DNA from: JBHICC01 sp046759385
GTDB lineage: Bacteria; Pseudomonadota; Gammaproteobacteria; Acidiferrobacterales; SPGG2
Direction: 5' to 3'
DNA length: 6,137 bases
NCBI GenBank assembly: GCA_046759385.1
Contig: JBHICC010000077.1
Span: 1-6,137 of the forward strand
Shown here: piece after piece, positions 1 through 5,228 of the stretch
How the letters are laid out: every line of letters begins with the position of its first letter
Position numbering within the stretch: position 1 is the first letter of the stretch
The notes under the pieces: generated by a model
Told to the model about the DNA's origin: nothing
The model's input: the letters and a program-made list of their open reading frames with translations, nothing else
Database searches by the model: none
Made by a program: the position numbers and the translations under genes

Positions 1-258
1 TTGGTTCACATCAACGTGCACCCAAAGCGCATTCAGGCGCCACTCGAAGATTCGCGTCACCATGGACGTTTATACGGGCATCTAATGCATGACGCGGACA
101 ACGAGGCCACGGAGAAGCTCGCAGCCCTCGTGCTCGGTGGTAGCAAAACGGTAGCAACCGGGGACACAGCCTCGCAGGAAGACCGTAAGTCCTTGAAAGA
201 AATGGAGGCTGGGGTCGGAATCGAACCGGCGTCCACGGCTTTGCAGGCCGCTGCATAA
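1..258 (+). pseudogene. Tyrosine recombinase (phage/island integrase), C-terminal remnant
   Basis: The left edge cuts this gene, so only the last 85 codons are visible. The frame reads VHPKRIQAPLEDS, then LYGHLMHDADNEATEKLAAL. This matches the C-terminal end of P4/lambda-type integrases, typically HPKxIQxRLGHSS(I)xxTMDxYGHLxPDAD. The tyrosine before GHL (codon 73-75) corresponds to the catalytic nucleophile that attacks DNA. The preceding motif is garbled: LGHSS reads LEDS, and the expected VTMDVY is present but one frame over (56-73), which implies compensating indels of roughly 8 bases lost and 2 gained. MPDAD reads MHDAD. The frame stays open and ends inside the antisense of tRNA-Cys, so about the last 18 codons lie over the tRNA, as is usual for integrases whose attachment site is a tRNA 3' end. 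I infer an inactive relic. The family call is by motif memory, and activity cannot be judged without the upstream part. Confidence 0.68.
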
Positions 259-276
259 CCACTCTGCCACCCAGCC
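203..276 (-). tRNA. tRNA-Cys (anticodon GCA)
   Basis: On the minus strand this folds as a 74-nt tRNA. The acceptor stem GGCTGGG (276-270) pairs with CCCAGCC (213-207), position 73 is T as expected for tRNA-Cys, and the CCA tail is encoded (205-203). The anticodon loop is CTGCAAA with anticodon GCA (244-242) on a paired GCGGC/GCCGT stem. The T loop is TTCGATT. The length equals that of E. coli tRNA-Cys. One oddity is a C·A mismatch at 50-64 in the T stem (229 and 215). It lies downstream of tRNA-Gly, as cysT follows glyW in E. coli, and its 3' half is overlapped in antisense by the integrase relic. No separate promoter is evident between the hairpin at 291-332 and its 5' end. Confidence 0.96.
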
Positions 277-290
277 CAAGGGGGTCTCAA

Positions 291-332
291 ATAAAAAAGG
301 GGAAGCGGGTCTTTTCGTTATCGCCTTCCCCC
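291..332 (-). terminator. Terminator-like hairpin between tRNA-Gly and tRNA-Cys
   Basis: In the minus-strand RNA, GGGGAAGGCG (331-322) pairs with CGCTTCCCC (307-299), giving 9 base pairs with one bulged G (324) around a 14-nt loop. It is followed at once by six T (298-293), then ATTT. This has the shape of an intrinsic terminator or attenuator. It lies after tRNA-Gly and ahead of tRNA-Cys, so either tRNA-Cys depends on read-through or the structure acts in processing. A competing pairing exists: CAAGGGGG (335-328) with CCCCCTTG (284-277). Confidence 0.6.
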
Positions 333-341
333 TTGCAGAAC

Positions 342-417
<76 letters not shown>

Positions 418-429
418 CTAACGCAATTT

Positions 430-457
430 ATTGTAAGCAAGGCTTATAGACTGTCAA
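430..457 (-). promoter_or_regulatory. Sigma70 promoter for the tRNA-Gly/tRNA-Cys unit
   Basis: On the minus strand a perfect -35 box TTGACA (457-452) is followed by a 16-base spacer and the -10 box TACAAT (435-430, five of six matches to TATAAT). Transcription would start near 423, about six bases before the mature 5' end of tRNA-Gly at 417. The promoter begins 19 bases after the pgsA stop codon, so the tRNAs can be transcribed independently of pgsA. The bases between the -10 box and the start read AAATTGC, which is not the GC-rich discriminator typical of stringently controlled stable-RNA promoters. Confidence 0.82.
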
Positions 458-476
458 CCCGAGCCCGAAAACGGGA

Positions 477-1049
477 TCAATGGGGTCGTATCAGCTCCGG
501 CCAGGCGGCCCGCAGATAGACAAACATTGACCACAGCGTGAAGGCAGCAGCGAGGTACAGCAGTAACTCGCCGGTGACGAATACCCAGAATGGTTTACCG
601 AGCAGCAGCAGGGCGATGGCTACCATCTGCGCCGCGGTCTTGATCTTTCCGATAACGGACACGGCCACGCTGGCGCGTTTGCCCATCTCCGCCATCCATT
701 CGCGCAGCGCCGACACCGCTATCTCACGGCCGATGATTACGAGCACAACCACAGTGAAGACCCGTGCGTCTACGACCAGAGCGCGCACCGTCTGGTCGGA
801 GACCAGTAACAGCAGTGCCGCCGCGACGATCAGTTTGTCGGCGACCGGGTCGAGGAAGGCGCCGAAGGGAGATGATTGATTAAGTTGGCGCGCGAGGTAA
901 CCATCCAGCCAGTCGGTTATGGCAGCGAACACGAACAGGCCCATGGCTAGCGCATTCGCATGACGATAAGGCAGATAGTAGACGACGACGATAAGTGGTA
1001 TCAGCAGAATCCTGAAATACGTAAGTATATTAGGTAGACTGAAGAGCAC
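477..1049 (-). CDS. pgsA: CDP-diacylglycerol--glycerol-3-phosphate 3-phosphatidyltransferase
   Basis: This inner-membrane enzyme transfers a phosphatidyl group from CDP-diacylglycerol to sn-glycerol-3-phosphate. The product is phosphatidylglycerol-phosphate, the committed step to phosphatidylglycerol and cardiolipin. The CDP-alcohol phosphatidyltransferase signature is complete: D46-x2-D49-G-x2-A-R, then G63 and D67-x3-D71, in a segment reading DWLDGYLAR through FGAFLDPVADK. LREWMAEMGKRASVAV also matches PgsA. Several hydrophobic membrane segments are visible: about residues 4-27, 34-47, 73-83, 98-108, 138-151 and 155-178. Length (190 aa) is normal. I chose the GTG at 1049 because E. coli PgsA (MQFNIPTLLTLFR) aligns with VLFSLPNILTYFR and because AAGGA sits 8 bases upstream. 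A TTG at 1055, overlapping the uvrC stop by four bases, would add two residues but has poor spacing to the same AAGGA. The gene lies two bases after uvrC and is probably co-transcribed or translationally coupled with it. Confidence 0.95.
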   Translation of the reverse strand: MLFSLPNILTYFRILLIPLIVVVYYLPYRHANALAMGLFVFAAITDWLDGYLARQLNQSSPFGAFLDPVADKLIVAAALLLLVSDQTVRALVVDARVFTVVVLVIIGREIAVSALREWMAEMGKRASVAVSVIGKIKTAAQMVAIALLLLGKPFWVFVTGELLLYLAAAFTLWSMFVYLRAAWPELIRPH

Positions 1050-1051
1050 GA

Positions 1052-2656
1052 TCAATTTCCTTGATGGTGGAAGGCGTCGTAAATACGCTGCGCCAACGCC
1101 GGGCTGATGCCCGGCACACGAGAAAGATCCTCGACGCCGGCACGCGCCACCTCACGAAGTCCGCCGAGCTTCTTGAGCAATGCCTGCCGGCGTTTGGCCC
1201 CTACCCCGGGAATCTCCTCGAGCGCGGAGCGCGTGCGTTTCTTGCCACGTTGCTGGCGGTGTGCCGTGACCGCGAAGCGATGCGCCTCGTCACGCACGTG
1301 CTGCACCAGATGGAAAGCGGGCGAGTCCGGCGGCAGCGCCAGCGCCTGTCGACGACCTGATGTGAACAGTTGCTCTTTTCCCCGCTTGCGCTCTCTACCC
1401 TTGGCGATGGCAACGAGTTTGACGCCTTCAACCTGCAACTCTTCCATAACAGTTTCTGCCTTAGCAAGCTGGCCTTTGCCGCCATCGATTAGCAGTACAT
1501 CGGGCACCTTGCCCTCCCCTTCTTTAATGCGTCGGTAGCGCCGGGTCAACGCCTGCTCGATCGCGCCATAGTCATCCCCTGCCGGCACGCCATCGATGTT
1601 GAACCGCCGGTAATCGGACTTAATCGGGCCGTTACTGTCAAACACGACACTGGCCGCTACGGTTGATTCACCGAAGGTATGGCTGATGTCAAAACACTCG
1701 AGACGCTCTGGTATCGCCTCGAGTTGAAGTGCCTCTTGTAAGGCTTCAAATCGCTGCCTCAAATTTAACTGGCTCGCTAGATACCGGCGTAGCGCCTCCT
1801 CCGCGTTTGCTTGCGTCATCTTGGCCCAGCCCTTGACGACGCCACGTGCAGTCGCTGAGATCGCGATGCGGGCTCCCGCCTGCTCGGAAAACACACGCTC
1901 GAGCAAGGAGCGCTCCGGTATCGTCTTGCTGACGTACACCAGCGGCGGCATGGACTTGCCCAGATAGTACTGCGGCAGAAAAGCCGCGAGCACCTCGCTT
2001 TCTGTGGTGTCACCGCGAATCCTCAAGTAGAAGGTCTTGTCGCCTAGGTTCAGACCACCGCGGATGAAGCTCACCTGAATGCAGGCTGCATCATGCTTGG
2101 ACGCTACGGCGATGACATCCGCATCTCCGGCCTCCCGAATGATGTACTGTCGTTCTTGTACCTTACGCAGTGAGGCGATGCGATCTCGGTAAAGGGCCGC
2201 CTTCTCGTAGTCAAGCGCGACCGCAGCTTGGTCCATGCGATCCACCATTTCATCGGTCACAGCCTGGCTGCGGCCTTCCAAGAACATGATCGCGTGCTGA
2301 ACATCTTCGCCGTAGGACTTGGCATCAATCAACTCGACGCAAGGCGCCGAGCAACGTCTGATCTGATACTGCAGACAGGGCCGCGATCGATTTCGAAAGA
2401 AGCTGTCTTCACACTGCCGGATCTGAAAAACCTTTTGTAGCATTGCCAAACTCTCGCGTACCGCGGATGCTGAAGGGTACGGACCAAAGTAGCGCTCCCC
2501 TTCGATCTTCGGGCCACGATGAAATCCCAGTCGCGGAAACGCATGCGCGGACAAGGAGATGTACGGATAACTCTTATCGTCGCGCAGGAGCACGTTGTAC
2601 CGCGGGCGCAGCGACTTGATCAGATTGTTCTCAAGCAGTAACGCTTCGCTTTCGGT
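1052..2656 (-). CDS. uvrC: Excinuclease ABC subunit C, main part downstream of a frameshift
   Basis: UvrC makes the 3' and 5' incisions around lesions marked by UvrAB in nucleotide excision repair. This part carries residues 70-603 of a reconstructed 603-residue protein (E. coli has 610). It begins at TESEALLLENN. Four cysteines follow at 151, 163, 171 and 175, matching the spacing known to bind an iron-sulfur cluster in UvrC. A UVR domain that contacts UvrB lies near 203-238 (DYEKAALYRDRI). The RNase H-like nuclease holds the D-D-H triad in CFDISH (D392), LIDGGKGQL (D460) and RDEAHRFA (H528). Two C-terminal helix-hairpin-helix motifs sit near 549-600 (IPGVGAKRR, VPGISPALA). All of this is intact. 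It lacks the GIY-YIG half needed for 3' incision, which is encoded upstream in another frame. With no good start of its own, it would produce functional UvrC only if the missing base is a sequencing or assembly error. Confidence 0.93.
   Translation of the reverse strand, partial: TESEALLLENNLIKSLRPRYNVLLRDDKSYPYISLSAHAFPRLGFHRGPKIEGERYFGPYPSASAVRESLAMLQKVFQIRQCEDSFFRNRSRPCLQYQIRRCSAPCVELIDAKSYGEDVQHAIMFLEGRSQAVTDEMVDRMDQAAVALDYEKAALYRDRIASLRKVQERQYIIREAGDADVIAVASKHDAACIQVSFIRGGLNLGDKTFYLRIRGDTTESEVLAAFLPQYYLGKSMPPLVYVSKTIPERSLLERVFSEQAGARIAISATARGVVKGWAKMTQANAEEALRRYLASQLNLRQRFEALQEALQLEAIPERLECFDISHTFGESTVAASVVFDSNGPIKSDYRRFNIDGVPAGDDYGAIEQALTRRYRRIKEGEGKVPDVLLIDGGKGQLAKAETVMEELQVEGVKLVAIAKGRERKRGKEQLFTSGRRQALALPPDSPAFHLVQHVRDEAHRFAVTAHRQQRGKKRTRSALEEIPGVGAKRRQALLKKLGGLREVARAGVEDLSRVPGISPALAQRIYDAFHHQGN
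1058..1062 (-). promoter_or_regulatory. Ribosome binding site deciding the pgsA start
   Basis: AAGGA on the minus strand lies inside the last codons of uvrC. It is 8 bases from the GTG at 1049 but only about 2 bases from the TTG at 1055. The spacing favours the GTG start and fits a coupled uvrC-pgsA message. Confidence 0.6.
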
Positions 2657-2862
2657 TGCGTGACGGTCACATCGATGTCTCGTACAAGCTGTATCATCGA
2701 AGCGGTCTTAGCCGACAGACCGCTGTTACGAACGTAGCTCGCGACCCGCTTCCGTATGTCGCGCGCCTTACCGATGTATAAGACCGTGCCATCCTGGTCT
2801 AGCATGCGGTAAACGCCCGGTGTCGCAGGCAGATTTCTGGCAAGTTCCTTGAGGTCAGTCAT
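2620..2862 (-). CDS. uvrC: Excinuclease ABC subunit C, N-terminal GIY-YIG part before the frameshift
   Basis: This encodes the first 69 residues of UvrC, then 11 out-of-frame residues to a TGA at 2620. The GIY-YIG nuclease core, which cuts 3' of the lesion, is recognisable: GVY at 16-18, YIG at 29-31 and the basic helix KARDIRKRVASY. After DVTVTQ the expected TESEALLLENN is found one frame over, because CAACCG replaces an expected CAAACCG (base missing between 2657 and 2656). The ATG at 2862 lies four bases after the glycosylase stop and gives the family's usual N-terminus. A GTG at 2898 in the same frame would overlap that gene by 32 bases and is less likely. No clear Shine-Dalgarno precedes 2862, so coupling to the upstream gene is probable. 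As written, the product would be a truncated, inactive polypeptide. Confidence 0.9.
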   Translation of the reverse strand: MTDLKELARNLPATPGVYRMLDQDGTVLYIGKARDIRKRVASYVRNSGLSAKTASMIQLVRDIDVTVTQPKAKRYCLRTI

Positions 2863-2866
2863 CGAA

Positions 2867-3493
2867 TCAAAGCAGCCGCTTTGCTTTAGCAAGGACACGG
2901 CGAAACATGAGCTTGGTTAGCTTTCCAGTCTGCGTGTTGTAGCGGCTGCAGTGGTAGGAATCCAGTAAATGCCGGTCTTGCGGCAGGCGGTGGTGGTGGC
3001 CATGGGCAAATTCGTAAGCCGATTGCCGCAACGCCAGGGCACGGATCACCGCACGATGTGCCACCGCACCCAAGGCTAGGATCACACCCCCGGGGGCCAA
3101 TTCCTGGACCTCCGTTTCCAGGTATCGGTTGCATGTATTGACCTCGCTGGCAGTGGGTTTGTTCTCCGGCGGCAAACACTTGACGGCATTGGTAATGCGA
3201 CAGTTTCGCAAAACCAGCCCGTCATCAGGGGCAGCTGAGAGCGGTCTACTGGCAAAGCCGTGCTCGTAAAGCGTTTGATAAAGCAGGATACCTGCGAAAT
3301 CGCCGGTAAACGGGCGCCCACTGGCGTTGGCGCCATGCAGGCCCGGTGCAAGACCCACCACCAGCAGCTGGGCACGCGGATCACCGAAGGCCGGCACTGG
3401 ACGTGCGTGGTACGAGGGGTATTGTCGGCGAACTTCCACTAGGTGTCGCGCTAGGCGTGGGCAGGCGCGACAACGGGGGTCAAAGCGAGGCAT
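2867..3493 (-). CDS. Uracil-DNA glycosylase, family 5 (UdgB type, iron-sulfur)
   Basis: The enzyme excises uracil, and in this family often hypoxanthine and other deaminated bases, to start base excision repair. Family 5 signatures are clear. The water-activating motif reads GLAPGLHGANASGRPFTGD (residues 47-65), with alanine rather than Asp/Asn in the catalytic loop. The second motif is DSYHCSRYNTQTGKLT (178-193), containing the conserved His and Ser. Four cysteines fit the 4Fe-4S site of families 4 and 5: C8 and C11 (CRAC), then C106 and C121 flanking LPPENKPTASEVNT. The start at 3493 gives MPRFDPRCRACPRLA, which resembles family N-termini. An ATG at 3550 would add 19 unremarkable residues and lies directly behind a small inverted repeat. 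Neither start has a strong Shine-Dalgarno. The gene is followed after four bases by uvrC, so both repair proteins probably share a transcript. No convincing promoter was found. Confidence 0.9.
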   Translation of the reverse strand: MPRFDPRCRACPRLARHLVEVRRQYPSYHARPVPAFGDPRAQLLVVGLAPGLHGANASGRPFTGDFAGILLYQTLYEHGFASRPLSAAPDDGLVLRNCRITNAVKCLPPENKPTASEVNTCNRYLETEVQELAPGGVILALGAVAHRAVIRALALRQSAYEFAHGHHHRLPQDRHLLDSYHCSRYNTQTGKLTKLMFRRVLAKAKRLL

Positions 3494-3705
3494 GAAGAGC
3501 TGTCGGTCTAAACTGGGGATTAATCGCGAGTCGTTTTGTGGACGCCGCATCCTAGCAGAAAGCTAGAAATTAATTTAAACATTTCACAAAAGCTATTGAT
3601 TTTCCGCTATAAACTAGCTGTAACCCCGCGGCCCGGCAGCGACCGGACTGATCTAAGTCTAAACTGATACCCCTGCCGATACGGTGTCTCGTGGCGTCGG
3701 TTGCC

Positions 3706-3714
3706 TGCTAGAAT
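3706..3714 (+). promoter_or_regulatory. Extended -10 promoter for efp
   Basis: TGCTAGAAT is an extended -10 element (TGn followed by TAGAAT, five of six matches). The sequence after it, GCGCCTC, is GC-rich, and the start point would fall near 3721. The -35 region at the usual distance (TGTCTC, about 3685) is poor, which fits an extended -10 class promoter. The start codon of efp is about 37 bases beyond the inferred transcription start. The rest of the divergent region between the glycosylase and efp (3551-3757) shows no other feature I can name with confidence. Confidence 0.5.
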
Positions 3715-3735
3715 GCGCCTCCCCCAGGGACACGA

Positions 3736-3747
3736 TATTCGCGAATA
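3736..3747. repeat. 12-bp perfect palindrome in the efp leader
   Basis: TATTCGCGAATA is self-complementary and sits 10 bases before the efp start codon, between the inferred transcription start and the AGGA at 3752-3755. In RNA it could form only a very short hairpin. As DNA it could be a small operator. No function can be assigned. Confidence 0.4.
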
Positions 3748-3757
3748 GATCAGGAAC

Positions 3758-4318
3758 ATGAAGATTTCGGCCTTTGAGATCCGGGTAGGTAATCTGCTTG
3801 AGCACAATGGCAGATTGTGGCGTGTGTACAAGGTCAACCACGTGAAACCAGGAAAAGGCGGGGCTTTCATGCAGGTCGAGATGAAGGACGTTAGTGCCGG
3901 CACCAAGCTTAACGAGCGCTTTCGCTCTGAGGAGCGCGTGGAGAAGGCGCACGTAGAGAGCCGCAGTATGCAGTACCTGTATGAGGACGGTGACCATCAT
4001 GTCTTCATGGATAACCAGACCTATGATCAGCTCATGCTGTCAGCAGGGGAACTCGAAGGCCAGATCGGTTATCTGCGCCCGGACACGGAAGTGCAGGTGA
4101 CTTTTCATAACAATCAGCCAATAGGCTTGGAACTGCCGGCGACAGTCGTGCTCGAGGTTGTGGAGACGGAAGCTGTTGTTAAGGGACAGACAGCGGCCGG
4201 TTCCGGGAAACCAGCGAAAGTCGAAACCGGCCTAATGGTGACCGTGCCGGCCTTTATTAATGCCGGCGACAACATCAAGATCAATACCGAGACTGGGGAG
4301 TACGTAGAGCGCGCCTGA
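3758..4318 (+). CDS. efp: Translation elongation factor P
   Basis: EF-P binds ribosomes between the P and E sites and restores peptide bond formation at consecutive prolines. The 186-residue product has the usual three domains. The N-terminal KOW-like barrel (about 1-62) carries the loop HVKPGKGGAF, with K33 at the tip matching E. coli K34, the residue beta-lysylated by EpmA. This argues against the rhamnosylated-arginine type. The OB domain starts near YLYEDGDHHVFMDNQTYDQL (69-88). The C-terminal domain ends TVPAFINAGDNIKINTETGEYVER, the family signature. AGGA precedes the ATG at a short distance of 2 bases. Sequence style (MKISAFEIRVGNLLEHNG, GTKLNERFRS) is closer to alphaproteobacterial EF-P than to E. 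coli. It is transcribed alone from its own promoter and converges on speD with 10 bases between stops and no obvious terminator. Confidence 0.97.
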   Translation: MKISAFEIRVGNLLEHNGRLWRVYKVNHVKPGKGGAFMQVEMKDVSAGTKLNERFRSEERVEKAHVESRSMQYLYEDGDHHVFMDNQTYDQLMLSAGELEGQIGYLRPDTEVQVTFHNNQPIGLELPATVVLEVVETEAVVKGQTAAGSGKPAKVETGLMVTVPAFINAGDNIKINTETGEYVERA

Positions 4319-4328
4319 CCGCGGGCCA

Positions 4329-5129
4329 CTACCTGCAGACGTTCGTCCCATAGAAGATCGCCGCCATCTCTCGCTTCAGGCGCTGGGCCACTGCGCGCCT
4401 CTCCTGAGGCGTGAGATCGTCCTCGCTAGCCGCAAACAAGTAGTCGTCTAACTTGAACTCTTTCAACATCATCTTGGTATGAAAGATGTTCTCCTGATAG
4501 ACGTTCACGTCGATTGCCTGATAGCGATTCAATACATCCCTGTCAATGAAATCTTGAATCGATGAGATCTTGTGATCGATAAAATGCTTGATACCTCTCA
4601 CATCGCGCGTGAAGCCGCGCACGCGGTAATCCGTAGTCACGATATCAGACTCGAAGCTACGGATGAGGTGATTTAGGGCGCGCAAGGGAGATATCTGACC
4701 GCACGTGGCAACGTCGATATCGACCCGGAAGGTGCTGATCCCGTTATCTGGATGCTTTTCCGGATAGGTGTGTACGGTGATATGACTTTTGTCGAGATGC
4801 GCCACCACAGCCTCATTCATGGCAGCCGCGCGCTCGACAGCAGCTACGCCAGTCATCGGCTGTTCAGCAATTAACATTGTGACGCTCGCGCCTTCAGGCT
4901 CATAGTCCTGATGCGCCAGGTTCAAAATAGTGGCGCCGATGATCTCGGAAACTTCGGTGAGGATGCTCTTTAAGCGCTCGGAGTTATAGGCCTCATCGAT
5001 GTAAGCGATGTAACCTTTTTGCTCTTCCTCGCTTTTTGCGTAGCAGATATCGTAGATATTAAAGCTTAGCGTCTTGGTGAGATTGTTAAAACTTTCGAGC
5101 CTTAACCTTTTAGGCCGGATTAGGTCCAC
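4329..5129 (-). CDS. speD: S-adenosylmethionine decarboxylase proenzyme
   Basis: SpeD decarboxylates S-adenosylmethionine to the aminopropyl donor used by spermidine synthase. It is a pyruvoyl enzyme made by self-cleavage. In AHLDKSHITVHTYPE the cut falls between K114 and S115, leaving a beta chain and a pyruvoyl-capped alpha chain. The catalytic cysteine is C143 in ATCGQISPL. Strong landmarks of the E. coli class (long form, 264-266 aa) are FNNLTKTLSFNIYDICYAK, DYEPEGASVT, TDYRVRGFTRD and VNVYQENIFHTKM. This is not the short archaeal or Bacillus SpeH form. The start is GTG at 5129: GGAGGA lies 6 bases upstream and the codon directly before is an in-frame TGA. It gives an N-terminus about five residues longer than E. 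coli. No speE is in the window. nagZ lies upstream on the same strand, 174 bases away, so speD probably has its own promoter. Confidence 0.97.
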   Translation of the reverse strand: MDLIRPKRLRLESFNNLTKTLSFNIYDICYAKSEEEQKGYIAYIDEAYNSERLKSILTEVSEIIGATILNLAHQDYEPEGASVTMLIAEQPMTGVAAVERAAAMNEAVVAHLDKSHITVHTYPEKHPDNGISTFRVDIDVATCGQISPLRALNHLIRSFESDIVTTDYRVRGFTRDVRGIKHFIDHKISSIQDFIDRDVLNRYQAIDVNVYQENIFHTKMMLKEFKLDDYLFAASEDDLTPQERRAVAQRLKREMAAIFYGTNVCR

Positions 5130-5135
5130 TCACTT

Positions 5136-5141
5136 TCCTCC
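5136..5141 (-). promoter_or_regulatory. Strong ribosome binding site of speD
   Basis: GGAGGA on the minus strand, 6 bases before the GTG at 5129, is the best Shine-Dalgarno sequence in the window. It fixes the unusual GTG start and may compensate for the weaker start codon. Confidence 0.75.
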
Positions 5142-5195
5142 GCCAGAAGATCCCAACCGGTGTGACTGCATGGATGTCGGTCCCTGTCGATGCGC

Positions 5196-5228
5196 GCGTA
5201 TTGTATACGCCTATGCAGCGCGGAAAAA
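5196..5228 (-). promoter_or_regulatory. Candidate speD promoter overlapped by an inverted repeat
   Basis: On the minus strand TACAAT (5205-5200) is a good -10 box. The hexamer 17 bases upstream is TTTTTC (5228-5223), a weak -35. The -10 box is embedded in a perfect inverted repeat, GCGTAT-ACA-ATACGC (5210-5196), which could be an operator. The leader to the speD start would be about 65 bases. The rest of the 174-base gap between nagZ and speD shows no terminator and no other gene. Confidence 0.4.

Noticed and set aside
139..157. Direct repeat GGTAGCAA twice, 11 bases apart, as an integrase arm site
   Set aside because: It lies within the integrase tail coding sequence. Two short copies are not enough to support a binding array.
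464..475. CCCG-AAAA-CGGG hairpin just after pgsA as a terminator
   Set aside because: The stem has only four pairs and is followed on the minus strand by CTCGGG rather than a T tract. It also lies directly upstream of the tRNA promoter.
1107..1538. Long open frame antisense to uvrC
   Set aside because: Its translation is arginine- and serine-rich shadow sequence with no recognisable family, and the uvrC frame on the other strand is fully conserved here.
2615..2665. Programmed ribosomal frameshifting in uvrC
   Set aside because: CAACCGAAAGCG is not a slippery heptamer, no stimulator structure is evident, and UvrC is not known to use frameshifting. A lost base explains the data more simply.
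3552..3566. CTAGC-AGAAA-GCTAG inverted repeat as an SOS (LexA) box or operator for the repair genes
   Set aside because: It does not fit the CTG-N10-CAG LexA consensus, and 5-bp arms are short. It is used only as a minor argument against the ATG at 3550.
3550..3620. Minus-strand promoter for the glycosylase-uvrC-pgsA cluster (TTGTGA with a downstream TAGCTT)
   Set aside because: The matches are 4/6 and 3/6 with an 18-base spacer in AT-rich sequence, too weak to annotate.
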